The notes under the pieces: generated by a model
Database searches by the model: none
What the model was told of the DNA's origin: nothing
What the model saw: the letters and a program-made list of their open reading frames with translations, nothing else
Origin: Sphingomonas sp. So64.6b
GTDB lineage: Bacteria; Pseudomonadota; Alphaproteobacteria; Sphingomonadales; Sphingomonadaceae
NCBI RefSeq assembly: GCF_014171475.1
Contig: NZ_CP048817.1
Coordinates: 310,001-374,000 of the forward strand
DNA: 64,000 bases
Direction: 5' to 3'
Position numbers and translations under genes: made by a program
Shown: positions 18,656 through 26,091 of the stretch, in pieces
Layout of the letters: each line of letters starts with the position of its first letter
Position numbering within the stretch: position 1 is the stretch's first letter

Positions 18656-18985
18656 GTGCGCGCATCGAAAATCCTCTGGCGGACAGCGATTGCAACGCTG
18701 GTCTTGATGGCGCCTGCCGCATCGCACGCGGCGCCCAACGGCCTCTCGGTCGGCGCGACCGTCGTCGCGCCATGCGCTATCTCGGCGGTGCAATGGCAGG
18801 GGCGGCAGGCGGACGACTTACGCCCCGTGTCGGTCGACTGTGCTTCGTCAGATCAATCATTCGCTGTCGTGATCGACCGGGCAGGGATGGTTGCGCAACC
18901 CGATCTGCCCCCCGAGGGAGGAGGCGCCAGCGACTGGGAAGGTGCCGTTGAAGCGGACGATATCGAGGTCAAGATAATTTTCTGA
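18656..18985 (+). CDS. Short spore-coat-U-like secreted protein
   Basis: A 109-residue protein starting at GTG. A clear signal peptide (TAIATLVLMAPAASHAA) is followed by a segment that lines up with the spore-coat-protein-U pilins of this locus: SVGATVVAPCAISAVQW here against PVTATVLKACVVSANPL in the next gene, and SVDCASSDQSFAVVI against SVLCTVGTSFTVGL. The second half of the fold and the usual ending (TDTITVTVNY-like) are missing, so it is either a truncated pilin or a divergent minor subunit. The ribosome site is weak. It precedes the pilus operon by 307 AT-rich bases on the same strand. Confidence 0.5.
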   Translation: MRASKILWRTAIATLVLMAPAASHAAPNGLSVGATVVAPCAISAVQWQGRQADDLRPVSVDCASSDQSFAVVIDRAGMVAQPDLPPEGGGASDWEGAVEADDIEVKIIF

Positions 18986-19292
18986 CGGTCAGCCGTGCTG
19001 AAGCGTCCGAATTCTGACATTGAATAACATCCGTTATGGATGTATCCGGTAATACATCAGTGGCGTCACATAGTCATTACCCCAGGCATAATACGTAATA
19101 TACGCTTATGACTATCCTGTGATAATCAACGTTAAGTTGAGTATGGCAGCATTTACGATTACAATAATTTAATATCTTCAGGGTAAATGGAGGCTATCTC
19201 TAATGGCGGATCATTATTCTGTTGGGAGTTTCGTAATGCTGTAGAGAGTTCGCGGCATATTGTTGCGTATAATACGTATTTCGGAAGGCTAT
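18986..19292. promoter_or_regulatory. AT-rich leader region of the pilus operon
   Basis: About 307 bases with no gene, strikingly richer in A+T than the rest of the window. It holds overlapping inverted repeats at 19027-19058 and AATACGTA-type motifs at about 19090-19097 and 19271-19280 (the latter, AATACGTATT, is a perfect 10-bp palindrome). It most likely contains the promoter and control sites of the chaperone-usher operon. I could not settle on a -35/-10 pair. Confidence 0.55.
19027..19058. repeat. Overlapping inverted repeats
   Basis: ACATCC-GTTAT-GGATGT (19027-19043) overlaps GATGTAT-CCGGTA-ATACATC (19039-19058). The central GGATGT is shared, so the two hairpins or two operator dyads exclude one another. 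Confidence 0.6.
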
Positions 19293-19802
19293 ATGACCAT
19301 GCGTGTCAATCTTTTTGCTTCCAGTTCGATCTGCGTCGTCAGTGTCGGCTTGCTCCTCGCACCAGCCGCACAGGCGGCAACCACCACAACCACGTTCCCG
19401 GTGACGGCGACGGTCCTTAAGGCCTGTGTCGTCAGTGCCAATCCGCTGTCGTTCGGCAATTATGATCCGACCGCGACATCGCCGGTCGATGCCTCAACCA
19501 CGCTTTCCGTTCTGTGCACCGTCGGCACATCCTTCACGGTTGGCCTCAATGCAGGCACTGGCTCGGGCGCGACGGTCACCACGCGGCGCATGACGAGCGG
19601 TGCGAACACGCTGGACTATGCATTGTATCAGGAGACCGGCCGTACCAATAACTGGGGCAACACGCCGGGCACTGACACGCCGTTGGCGACGACGGCACCC
19701 ATTCTTGCGTCGACCCTGACCGTCTATGGCCGTCTTCCCGCCAGTCAGAATGTCCCGATCGGCAGCTATGCCGACACCATCACCGTCACCGTGAATTATT
19801 GA
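19293..19802 (+). CDS. Spore coat U domain pilin, CsuA/B-like major subunit
   Basis: A 169-residue secreted subunit of an archaic chaperone-usher pilus. After the signal peptide (VVSVGLLLAPAAQAA) comes the SCPU domain: FPVTATVLKACVVSANPLSF, FGNYDPTATSP, the second cysteine in LSVLCTVGTSFTVGL, LDYALYQETGRTNNWG and the closing strand GSYADTITVTVNY, with the usual C-terminal tyrosine. The two cysteines should form the conserved disulfide. I start at ATG 19293, with GGAAGG four bases upstream (ATG 19299 is the alternative). As first gene of the operon and closest to CsuA/B, it is probably the main rod subunit. Confidence 0.88.
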   Translation: MTMRVNLFASSSICVVSVGLLLAPAAQAATTTTTFPVTATVLKACVVSANPLSFGNYDPTATSPVDASTTLSVLCTVGTSFTVGLNAGTGSGATVTTRRMTSGANTLDYALYQETGRTNNWGNTPGTDTPLATTAPILASTLTVYGRLPASQNVPIGSYADTITVTVNY

Positions 19803-19812
19803 GGCCGGTTTG

Positions 19813-20553
19813 ATGCGCGCGTCGATGCGCGCAAGCGCCGTCACCTTCGCGATAATCTTGTTGGCGGTGGCGGCGCAGGCTGTCTCGCTTAGACTGTATC
19901 CGGTCCGGATCGTGCTGACCCCGAAGGCTCCGGTGCAGACGATGAAGATCCAGAACAGCAGTGCGGAGTCCGCGCGTATCCAGGTCCGTGTGTTCGCCTG
20001 GCGCCAGGTCGGCGGCGAGGATGTGTTCGAGGAGACGCGCGACATACTCGCCAATCCCGGCCTGTTCGAGATTGCGGCCCAGGGCGAACAGATTGCGCGC
20101 TTCGGGCTGCGTACCCAGCCAGGTACGATCGAGAAGAGCTATCGCGTGTTCCTCGAAGAAGTGCCCGGTTCGCGCGCGGTTCAGCCCGGCGAAGTCCGTA
20201 CGTTGCTTCGTATCAGCATCCCGATCTTCGTACCCGCGCCGCAGGCGACCGGCCGCCTCATTTGGCGCGCCTGGCCGGCGAGTTCCGGGAAGATGGCGTT
20301 CGCGATCAGCAATACGGGTACTGCGCATATCCAGATCAATCGGCTCGCGCTGGCGCGCGCCGATGGCACGAAATTGGGTGCCGACGACATGTCGGTCTAC
20401 CTGCTGCCCGGTGCGTCAAAGCAGATCATGCTCAATGTCGATGCGTCGGTCCGCGCCGGGGAGGCGCTCAAGTTGAACGCGGTGACGGACCAGGCGCCCC
20501 TGTCCGTGGATCTCGTCAGCGAGGCGGCCCCGCATGAAGCTGGCCGCCCTTAA
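19813..20553 (+). CDS. Pilus periplasmic chaperone (CsuC/FimC-like)
   Basis: A 246-residue chaperone with a signal peptide (FAIILLAVAAQAVS). Two Ig-like domains are seen. The first starts LRLYPVRIVLTPKAP and includes the subunit-capping part TMKIQNSSAESARIQVRVF and the edge strand YRVFLEEVP. The second spans about residues 130-235. In the family the chaperone completes the pilin fold by donor-strand complementation and hands it to the usher. It begins 10 bases after the pilin stop and overlaps the usher start by about 20 bases, so the three are one transcript. Confidence 0.9.
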   Translation: MRASMRASAVTFAIILLAVAAQAVSLRLYPVRIVLTPKAPVQTMKIQNSSAESARIQVRVFAWRQVGGEDVFEETRDILANPGLFEIAAQGEQIARFGLRTQPGTIEKSYRVFLEEVPGSRAVQPGEVRTLLRISIPIFVPAPQATGRLIWRAWPASSGKMAFAISNTGTAHIQINRLALARADGTKLGADDMSVYLLPGASKQIMLNVDASVRAGEALKLNAVTDQAPLSVDLVSEAAPHEAGRP

Positions 20554-22864
20554 TTTCGTCATGGCTGCGCTGTGCCCCGTTGCCGAACCGAGCACCGCAA
20601 GAGCGCAGTCCGCGGCGCACGATCCGCCGGCGCGGCAGCAACATGCCGACGGAACCGAGTTGCTGTTCGTGGCGGTCTCGATCAACGGCCTCGCTCAGGA
20701 CGAGGATTATCTGCTGGCACGGCGCGATGGCGTCTTCCTCATGCGCACGGTCGACCTGACGCGCTGGAATGTCCGGCTGCCCGCAGCACCGACGATCATG
20801 ATCGATGCCGAATCCTATGTCCCGTTGAGCGCGCTGCCCGGCGTCACGCTGCGGTTCGATGCCGCGCGCCAGCAAATCGGGCTGACCATTCCCGCCAAGC
20901 TGTTCGATGCTCATAGCATTTCCGGGGCCGCGGCGCTTGTGCTGCCGACCGAGAGCGCCTTCGCGGCGTTCCTCAACTATGATTTGTCCGTGCAATATGA
21001 CGGCAAAGCCCAGACCGCTGCGTTTCTGGAGGCCGGCATATCGGATGATTGGGGCTTGCTCACTTCCACCATGGCGATCGGCCAGCGTGCCGGGTCCAGC
21101 GGTGTGACGCGGCTCGACAGCTATTTCCTGCGTGACGATCCCGGTGCGCTGACCCGCCTGGTGATCGGCGATGCGGTCACCGATGCGCGTGACTGGTCGC
21201 GTCAGATACGTTTCGGCGGTGTCCGGTTCGGTACCGAATTCGGCCTGCAGCCGGGCTTGGTGACCTTTCCCACACCCGCCTTTACCGGCCGCACCGCGAT
21301 CCCCTCCAATGTCGAACTGTTGGTCAACAATGCGCGGCGCTTTCAGACCGATGTCGCCCAGGGGCCTTTCTCGATCGACCAGGTGCCGTTGGTCAACGGC
21401 GCGGGTCAAGTGACACTCGTCATCCGCGACGCACTGGGCGTGGAGCGTCGCGTGACATCGTCTTATTATGTCAGCTCGCGCCTGCTCAGCCGCGGCCTGA
21501 GCGCCTGGTCGCTCGAGGCGGGCGGGGAACGGCGCGATTACGGCATCAGCAACTTCGCGTATCGCAATCCCTTCGCCGCTGGTTCCTATCGACGCGGTAT
21601 CACCGACTGGTTGAGCCTCGAAGGGCGCGCGGAACTGAGTGGCGATGTGCGTATGATCGGTGCCGGCGCGGATATCGTCTGGCCGGCGATTGGCGAAGTC
21701 GGGATTGCCGCCGGCGCATCACAGGGTGGGGACGGCAGCGGCGCATTCTACCGCGTTTTCTTCAGCCGCATCTCGCCGGCATGGAATGTCGCGATAAGTT
21801 ATCAGCACGCCTCGCGCGATTTCGACCAGCTCGGCATCTATCGCGACGCGGAACGCATCACCGATCAGCTTCAGGGATCGGCCGGAGTCTCGCTTGGCCG
21901 GTGGGGCAATATCGGCATCGTCTATACCGGACTCGAATATGCGGACCGCAATCGCACCCGCCTCACATCGGCCAGTTACAGCGTGGCGGTCGGTGATCGC
22001 GGTTATGTCAGCCTGTTCGGGCTGCGCAGCGATATCGAGGGATTTGGGGTCGATACCACTTTCGGGGCCGGCCTCACCATCCCGTTCGGATCGCGCGGCA
22101 GCGGTTATGCCCGTGCCGACAACCGCAATGTGCTCGCGGAAGTCCGCCGGACGCCGCCGACCCAGGGCGGCTGGGGTTATCGCCTCACCGCCGCCGCGGG
22201 CGAGAGCGACCGTCAGCAGGCCGAACTGCTGTGGCGCGGCGACCCTGGTGAAGTCAGCCTGGAGGCCGGACGGGTCGAGGGCAATGCGGGCGTCAGGGCG
22301 CTCGCAAGCGGCGGACTGCTCTTCACCGGCGGCCGCGCTTATGCGACGCGGCGCGTCGAGGACGCGGTGGGCGTCGTCGACGTACCGGATCTCGCGGATG
22401 TTCGCATCTACCAGGAGAACCGGCCCGTTACCCGGACGGACGCCAAGGGGCGTGCGATCATCCCGGATCTGCGCGCCTATGAACAGAACCGGATCGCGAT
22501 CGACCCCGGCGATGTGCCGATCGATGCACGCATGTCCAACGACACGCTGCTGGTCGTGCCACGCTATCGCGGTGCGGTCAGGGCGCGCTTTGCGATCGAA
22601 AAGGACCATCCCGCCACCATCGTGCTGCAGGCGGCGGACGGTACGCCCATCGAAGCAGGCACCGATGTGCGGCTCGACACCGGCGAAACGGTGTTCGCCG
22701 GCTATGGCGGCGAAGTCTTCGTGCGTGAGGTGCGACCGGGTATGGTCATCGAGTTCGAGACCCGGCAGGGCCCATGCCGGCTGATTCTCGGGGCGTTGCC
22801 CGCCGGCGATGTCTTGCCGCGCATCGGACCGCTACGCTGCGACCTGGCGGCCGGCGCGCGATGA
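20534..22864 (+). CDS. Pilus outer-membrane usher (CsuD/FimD family)
   Basis: A 776-residue usher with signal peptide. It has an N-terminal domain (about 40-130, ELLFVAVSINGLAQDEDYLL), a 24-strand barrel with the plug (PSNVELLVNNARRFQTDVAQ ... GPFSIDQVPLVNGAG is the usher hallmark) and C-terminal domains (about 640-776, QENRPVTRTDAKGRAIIPDL, YRGAVRARFAIEK). It would assemble and secrete pilins delivered by the chaperone. Length is that of archaic/Csu-type ushers. Start overlaps the chaperone gene; its stop overlaps the next gene's ATG by four bases. Confidence 0.93.
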   Translation: MKLAALNFVMAALCPVAEPSTARAQSAAHDPPARQQHADGTELLFVAVSINGLAQDEDYLLARRDGVFLMRTVDLTRWNVRLPAAPTIMIDAESYVPLSALPGVTLRFDAARQQIGLTIPAKLFDAHSISGAAALVLPTESAFAAFLNYDLSVQYDGKAQTAAFLEAGISDDWGLLTSTMAIGQRAGSSGVTRLDSYFLRDDPGALTRLVIGDAVTDARDWSRQIRFGGVRFGTEFGLQPGLVTFPTPAFTGRTAIPSNVELLVNNARRFQTDVAQGPFSIDQVPLVNGAGQVTLVIRDALGVERRVTSSYYVSSRLLSRGLSAWSLEAGGERRDYGISNFAYRNPFAAGSYRRGITDWLSLEGRAELSGDVRMIGAGADIVWPAIGEVGIAAGASQGGDGSGAFYRVFFSRISPAWNVAISYQHASRDFDQLGIYRDAERITDQLQGSAGVSLGRWGNIGIVYTGLEYADRNRTRLTSASYSVAVGDRGYVSLFGLRSDIEGFGVDTTFGAGLTIPFGSRGSGYARADNRNVLAEVRRTPPTQGGWGYRLTAAAGESDRQQAELLWRGDPGEVSLEAGRVEGNAGVRALASGGLLFTGGRAYATRRVEDAVGVVDVPDLADVRIYQENRPVTRTDAKGRAIIPDLRAYEQNRIAIDPGDVPIDARMSNDTLLVVPRYRGAVRARFAIEKDHPATIVLQAADGTPIEAGTDVRLDTGETVFAGYGGEVFVREVRPGMVIEFETRQGPCRLILGALPAGDVLPRIGPLRCDLAAGAR

Positions 22865-23358
22865 ATTTCCGGCGCCTCTTTTTCGCGCTGGCGATATTGC
22901 TCGGTTCGCTGGTGGTCACGTCCACACCTGCCGAAGCGGCTTGTGCGCCCTTGTCGCTCTGCAGTTGCACCGTTTCCACTACCGGAATCAGTTTTGGCAG
23001 TTATATTCCGGTCGATGCGACGAATAATGAGTCGTCCGGCACGGTGCGGGTTCAATGTGTTTTGCTCGTTGCGCTCGCTGGCTCGTATACGATCGATCTG
23101 AGCACCGGCTCTTCCGGAACCTATGCCCAGCGCACGCTCCGCAACGGTGCGTCGATCCTCACCTACAATATCTATGTCGACGCGGCTCGCAGCCAGATCC
23201 TCGGAAACGGTTCGGGCGGCTCATCGCGCATCACCCGAAACTTCACGGCGCTGCTCGGGGTCGACCAGACGACGACGGTTTATGGCCGCATTCCCGCTGG
23301 TCAGAATGTCCCCGCCGGCAGCTATAGCGATACGATCATCGTCACGGTGACCTACTGA
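22861..23358 (+). CDS. Spore coat U domain protein, probable tip or minor pilin
   Basis: A 165-residue SCPU protein with signal peptide (ILLGSLVVTSTPAEAAC). Its order resembles the main pilin: CTVSTTGISFGSYIPVDATN, TVRVQCVLL, LTYNIYVDAARSQILGNG and the closing GSYSDTIIVTVTY. It has extra cysteines at the mature N-terminus (ACAPLSLCSCTV). Being last in the operon and after the usher, it occupies the place of CsuE, the tip adhesin, although it is only one domain long. I use ATG 22861, coupled to the usher stop by ATGA; the longer in-frame ORF upstream lies inside the usher gene. Confidence 0.85.
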   Translation: MNFRRLFFALAILLGSLVVTSTPAEAACAPLSLCSCTVSTTGISFGSYIPVDATNNESSGTVRVQCVLLVALAGSYTIDLSTGSSGTYAQRTLRNGASILTYNIYVDAARSQILGNGSGGSSRITRNFTALLGVDQTTTVYGRIPAGQNVPAGSYSDTIIVTVTY

Positions 23359-23370
23359 ACCAAGCCGATT

Positions 23371-23994
23371 TCAGATCACTTGCGTGCCGATGCCATATTG
23401 GTGCCAGGCGAAGATTGCTGCCGCACCGCGGTGCGGGCGCCATGCCTCGGCCAGTTCGCGAATGAGCTTTTCGCTGGGGCGCGTTTCGTGGCCGAGAATC
23501 CGCCCGACTTCGATCTGCACCGCGAGATCGCCCGCCGGCCAGATATCGCCGCGTCCTTCGGCGAACAGCAGATAGACTTCCGCCGACCAGCGGCCGATAC
23601 CCTTGACGCGGACCAATGCGGCGACAGCCTCATCATCATCGGCGGGAAGGTTGGCGAGATCGAGCCGCCCGCTCGTCACCTCATCGGCAAGGCTGCGCGC
23701 ATAGCTCGCCTTTTGCCGTGACATGCCGGCCTCGCGCAGTTGCTCGTCGCTCGCGCGGGTGATGTTGCCGGGATCGTCCAGGCTGCCGACGATGCTCTCC
23801 AACTTGTTCCACACGCTTTGTGCGGACTGCACGCTGACCTGTTGCCCGATGATCGTGCGCAGCAGCGTGGCATAACCACGCTCGCGGATTCGCGGCGGCG
23901 GATAACCCACGCGCGCGATGGCGGCGGCGAAGGCGGGTTCGTTTGCGGCGAGCGTATCGAGTGCGCCGCGAAGCTGAACTGCGGTCAGGCCCAT
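23371..23994 (-). CDS. DNA-3-methyladenine glycosylase (AlkA-like, HhH-GPD)
   Basis: A 207-residue base-excision repair enzyme that removes alkylated purines. The helix-hairpin-helix plus GPD signature is clear: LLRTIIGQQVSVQSAQSVW, VRVKGIGRWSAEVYLLFAEG and the catalytic aspartate in IWPAGDLAVQ. No iron-sulfur cluster cysteines are seen at the C-terminus, which fits the AlkA/MagIII side of the family rather than EndoIII. The start is ATG 23994 (MGLTAVQLRG); the longer frame upstream overlaps the ferredoxin gene on the other strand and looks non-coding. The gene is convergent with the pilus operon. Confidence 0.9.
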   Translation of the reverse strand: MGLTAVQLRGALDTLAANEPAFAAAIARVGYPPPRIRERGYATLLRTIIGQQVSVQSAQSVWNKLESIVGSLDDPGNITRASDEQLREAGMSRQKASYARSLADEVTSGRLDLANLPADDDEAVAALVRVKGIGRWSAEVYLLFAEGRGDIWPAGDLAVQIEVGRILGHETRPSEKLIRELAEAWRPHRGAAAIFAWHQYGIGTQVI

Positions 23995-24066
23995 ATCATC
24001 TTGCCTTGATCGAGGATGCGCGGCGCGGCATGGCGTGCGCCAAGATCTGCACCGGAGGGATGTTGC

Positions 24067-24384
24067 ATGCCAAAACTTATCGTCGTGACGCGCGAAGGGG
24101 AAGAACGCGAAATCAATGGCGAGGCCGGTCTTTCGGTCATGGAAGTCATTCGCGACGCCGGCATCGACGAGGTCCTTGCTCTGTGTGGTGGCTGCTGCTC
24201 CTGCGCCACCTGCCATGTGCATGTCGATCCGGAATTTGCTGCCAAACTTCCGCCGATGAGCGAGGACGAGAACGACCTACTCGATTCGTCGAGCGATCGT
24301 AACGAAAACTCGCGCCTGTCGTGCCAGATCGAATTCGGCGATGCGCTGGATGGATTGCGCGTGACGGTGGCGGCCGAGGATTAG
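24067..24384 (+). CDS. 2Fe-2S ferredoxin (adrenodoxin/ISC type)
   Basis: A 105-residue electron carrier. The cluster ligands are Cys40, Cys46, Cys49 (in [16 protein letters not shown]) and Cys86 (SRLSCQIEF), the spacing of bacterial and mitochondrial adrenodoxin-type ferredoxins. The acidic patch [10 protein letters not shown] is the usual partner-docking region. Such proteins serve cytochrome P450s, ring hydroxylases or iron-sulfur assembly; no partner reductase is nearby, so the role here is open. ATG 24067 follows GGAGGGATGTTGC. It is divergent from the glycosylase gene. Confidence 0.93.
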   Translation: MPKLIVVTREGEEREINGEAGLSVMEVIRDAGIDEVLALCGGCCSCATCHVHVDPEFAAKLPPMSEDENDLLDSSSDRNENSRLSCQIEFGDALDGLRVTVAAED

Positions 24385-24387
24385 GTT

Positions 24388-24522
24388 TTCCCCTCCCTGC
24401 AAGGGAAGGGTTAGGGGTGGGTCAGCGGCGGGCGGGGCTCGAAGCCCCGTTCGGCGCTTCGCACCGAGCGATGCGCTTCGCGATCGCACCCACCCCCAGC
24501 CCCTCCCTTGCAGGGAGGGGAG
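24388..24522. repeat. Large intergenic inverted repeat (REP/MITE-like element)
   Basis: Outer arms of about 35 bases face each other: the left arm (24388-24422) contains CCCTCCCTGCAAGGGA followed by GGGGTGGGT, the right arm (24486-24522) contains ACCCACCCCC followed by CCCTTGCAGGGAGGGG. Each arm is itself a smaller palindrome around CCTGCAAGG, and a third one (GGGGCTCGAAGCCCC) lies inside. No coding sequence is present. It separates the ferredoxin gene from the convergent lipoprotein gene and may end transcription both ways. Confidence 0.7.
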
Positions 24523-24528
24523 TTTTCG

Positions 24529-25314
24529 CTACTTGAACCGCAGCACCGCCATCGGTGCAGTCTTCGACAGCGGGGTCGCTTTCCACGTCACCGTCTTGCG
24601 GCCGCCGGCGCTTGCCGCGCCGTCTTCATTGTTCTGGCTGACGATTTCGGCATCGGTGTCGAGTGTGAATACACCATCGAGCTTGCTCGATGCCTGGTCG
24701 GCGCCCGGCATGCCCTTGCTCGTGCTTTCATTGGCGAAGGCCGGGGCCTTGATCCGCACCGTATTGTTGGCGCGCACCTCGACCACGATGAACGGGAAAA
24801 CCGCCTCGGCGTCGACATTGTACGGATAGACGAAGCTATGCGTCAGCGTGCCCGAGATCTGGTAATCCACCTCGAACTTGCCGTCGCCCATATAGGTTAC
24901 CTTGCGGTATCCCGCTTCCTTGGACAGGGCCTCGGCAATCGCCTTGTTCTTGATCTCGGCCGCGGCTTTCTTGGCCGCCGCATCGGCCTTCTTGTCGGCG
25001 TCATCGTCTTTCGACTCACTGTCCTGCAGCGCGATCTTCCACAGCGCCGGCTGTAGTTCTTCGCCCTTGCCGTCATCAGTGCTCGGCTCGGGCGTGTCGC
25101 CGGACGGCGTGTCGCTGGAAAAGGCGTCGCCCATGCCCTTGCCGAACTCGCTGCCGAGGTCGAGTGCCATCACCTCGCCGACATAGGAGAAGGTGAAGCT
25201 GCGATCGGCGTTGATCGTCATCTTCGACACGAACTTGCCCGGCGCAAGCACGCAACCGGCAAGCGCCAGCGGCATGAGCATACCGATGATGACACGCAGC
25301 AGACGTCCGATCAT
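24529..25314 (-). CDS. Putative lipoprotein of unknown function
   Basis: A 261-residue protein with a lipoprotein signal (GMLMPLALAGC, Cys at about residue 21). The mature part begins VLAPGKFVSKMTINADRSFT. The middle (about 65-125) is low-complexity and charged (SKDDDADKKADAAAKKAAAE), likely an extended helix, followed by a beta-rich domain (GDGKFEVDYQISGTLTHSFV). I do not recognise a named family. GGGGGAG lies five bases before the ATG. It lies downstream of rlmB on the same strand, with 27 bp between. Confidence 0.8.
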   Translation of the reverse strand: MIGRLLRVIIGMLMPLALAGCVLAPGKFVSKMTINADRSFTFSYVGEVMALDLGSEFGKGMGDAFSSDTPSGDTPEPSTDDGKGEELQPALWKIALQDSESKDDDADKKADAAAKKAAAEIKNKAIAEALSKEAGYRKVTYMGDGKFEVDYQISGTLTHSFVYPYNVDAEAVFPFIVVEVRANNTVRIKAPAFANESTSKGMPGADQASSKLDGVFTLDTDAEIVSQNNEDGAASAGGRKTVTWKATPLSKTAPMAVLRFK

Positions 25315-25341
25315 AAGAACTCCCCCGCTTCAGCCCAGAAC

Positions 25342-26091
25342 TCAACCCCGCGTCGTCACCGCATACAGCGCGATCGCCGCCGCGTTGGACACGTTCAGGC
25401 TCTCGATCTTAGGCGAGATCGGCAGGCGCGCAAGCTCATCGCAATGCGCCGCGGTATTGTGCCGCATGCCTTCGCCTTCGGCGCCGAGCACCAGCGCGAC
25501 GCGCGTTTCACCCATCGCCTCGGCCAGGGTCTGCGTTGCCTCGCCAGTCAGGCCGACACGCCAGAAACCCGCCTCGGCGATTTCCTCCAGCGCGCGGGCG
25601 AGATTGACCACGCGCACCCAGGGCACGATCTCGAGCGCGCCCGATGCGGCGCGTGCAATGGTGCCGGATTCGGGCGGCGAGTGGCGATCGGGCGTGACGA
25701 TGCCGAGCGCGTCGAATGCGGCGGCGGAGCGCAGGATCGCACCGACATTGTGCGGATCGGTGACCTGGTCGAGCACGATCAGCGGGCGGCGGTCGCCCGC
25801 GCCCTGATCGAGCAGATCGCCGAGCCAGACGTCTTCGAGCGGATCAACTTCAGCGACCAGGCCCTGATGCGGCGCATCGCCCGGCACGAGCCGCGCAAGA
25901 TCGGCGACATCGGCGAAGGTGATCGGGATCACTGGCGGAATGTCGAGCGACGCCAGCGCCTCGCGCGTCGCCCACATTTTCCGCACGACGCGCTCGGGAT
26001 TGGCGAGCGCGGCCGTAACCGCGTGCCGTCCCCAGAAACGGGGGCGGCCGGCGGCGGCCTGAGAGGGGCGATGTCCTTTGCGTGCCATCAT
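25342..26091 (-). CDS. rlmB: 23S rRNA 2'-O-methyltransferase, SpoU/TrmH family (RlmB)
   Basis: A 249-residue knot-fold (SPOUT) methyltransferase expected to methylate the ribose of a guanosine in 23S rRNA (G2251 in E. coli). The N-terminal substrate-binding part includes FWGRHAVTAALANPERVV. The SpoU motifs follow: VLDQVTDPHNVGAILRSAAA, VLGAEGEGMRHNTA and PKIESLNVSNAAAIALYAV. The ATG at 26091 overlaps the stop of the M28 peptidase gene (TGATG), so the two are translationally coupled. ATG 26088 is one codon shorter. Confidence 0.93.
   Translation of the reverse strand: MMARKGHRPSQAAAGRPRFWGRHAVTAALANPERVVRKMWATREALASLDIPPVIPITFADVADLARLVPGDAPHQGLVAEVDPLEDVWLGDLLDQGAGDRRPLIVLDQVTDPHNVGAILRSAAAFDALGIVTPDRHSPPESGTIARAASGALEIVPWVRVVNLARALEEIAEAGFWRVGLTGEATQTLAEAMGETRVALVLGAEGEGMRHNTAAHCDELARLPISPKIESLNVSNAAAIALYAVTTRG

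Noticed and set aside
20534..22864. Possible CRISPR or tandem-repeat content in the pilus operon
   Set aside because: No regular repeat-spacer pattern was seen here or elsewhere; repeated words reflect the usher barrel strands and codon bias.
23995..24222. N-terminal extension of the DNA glycosylase frame
   Set aside because: The extra 76 residues overlap the ferredoxin gene on the other strand and have no similarity to the family; ATG 23994 gives a normal-length enzyme.
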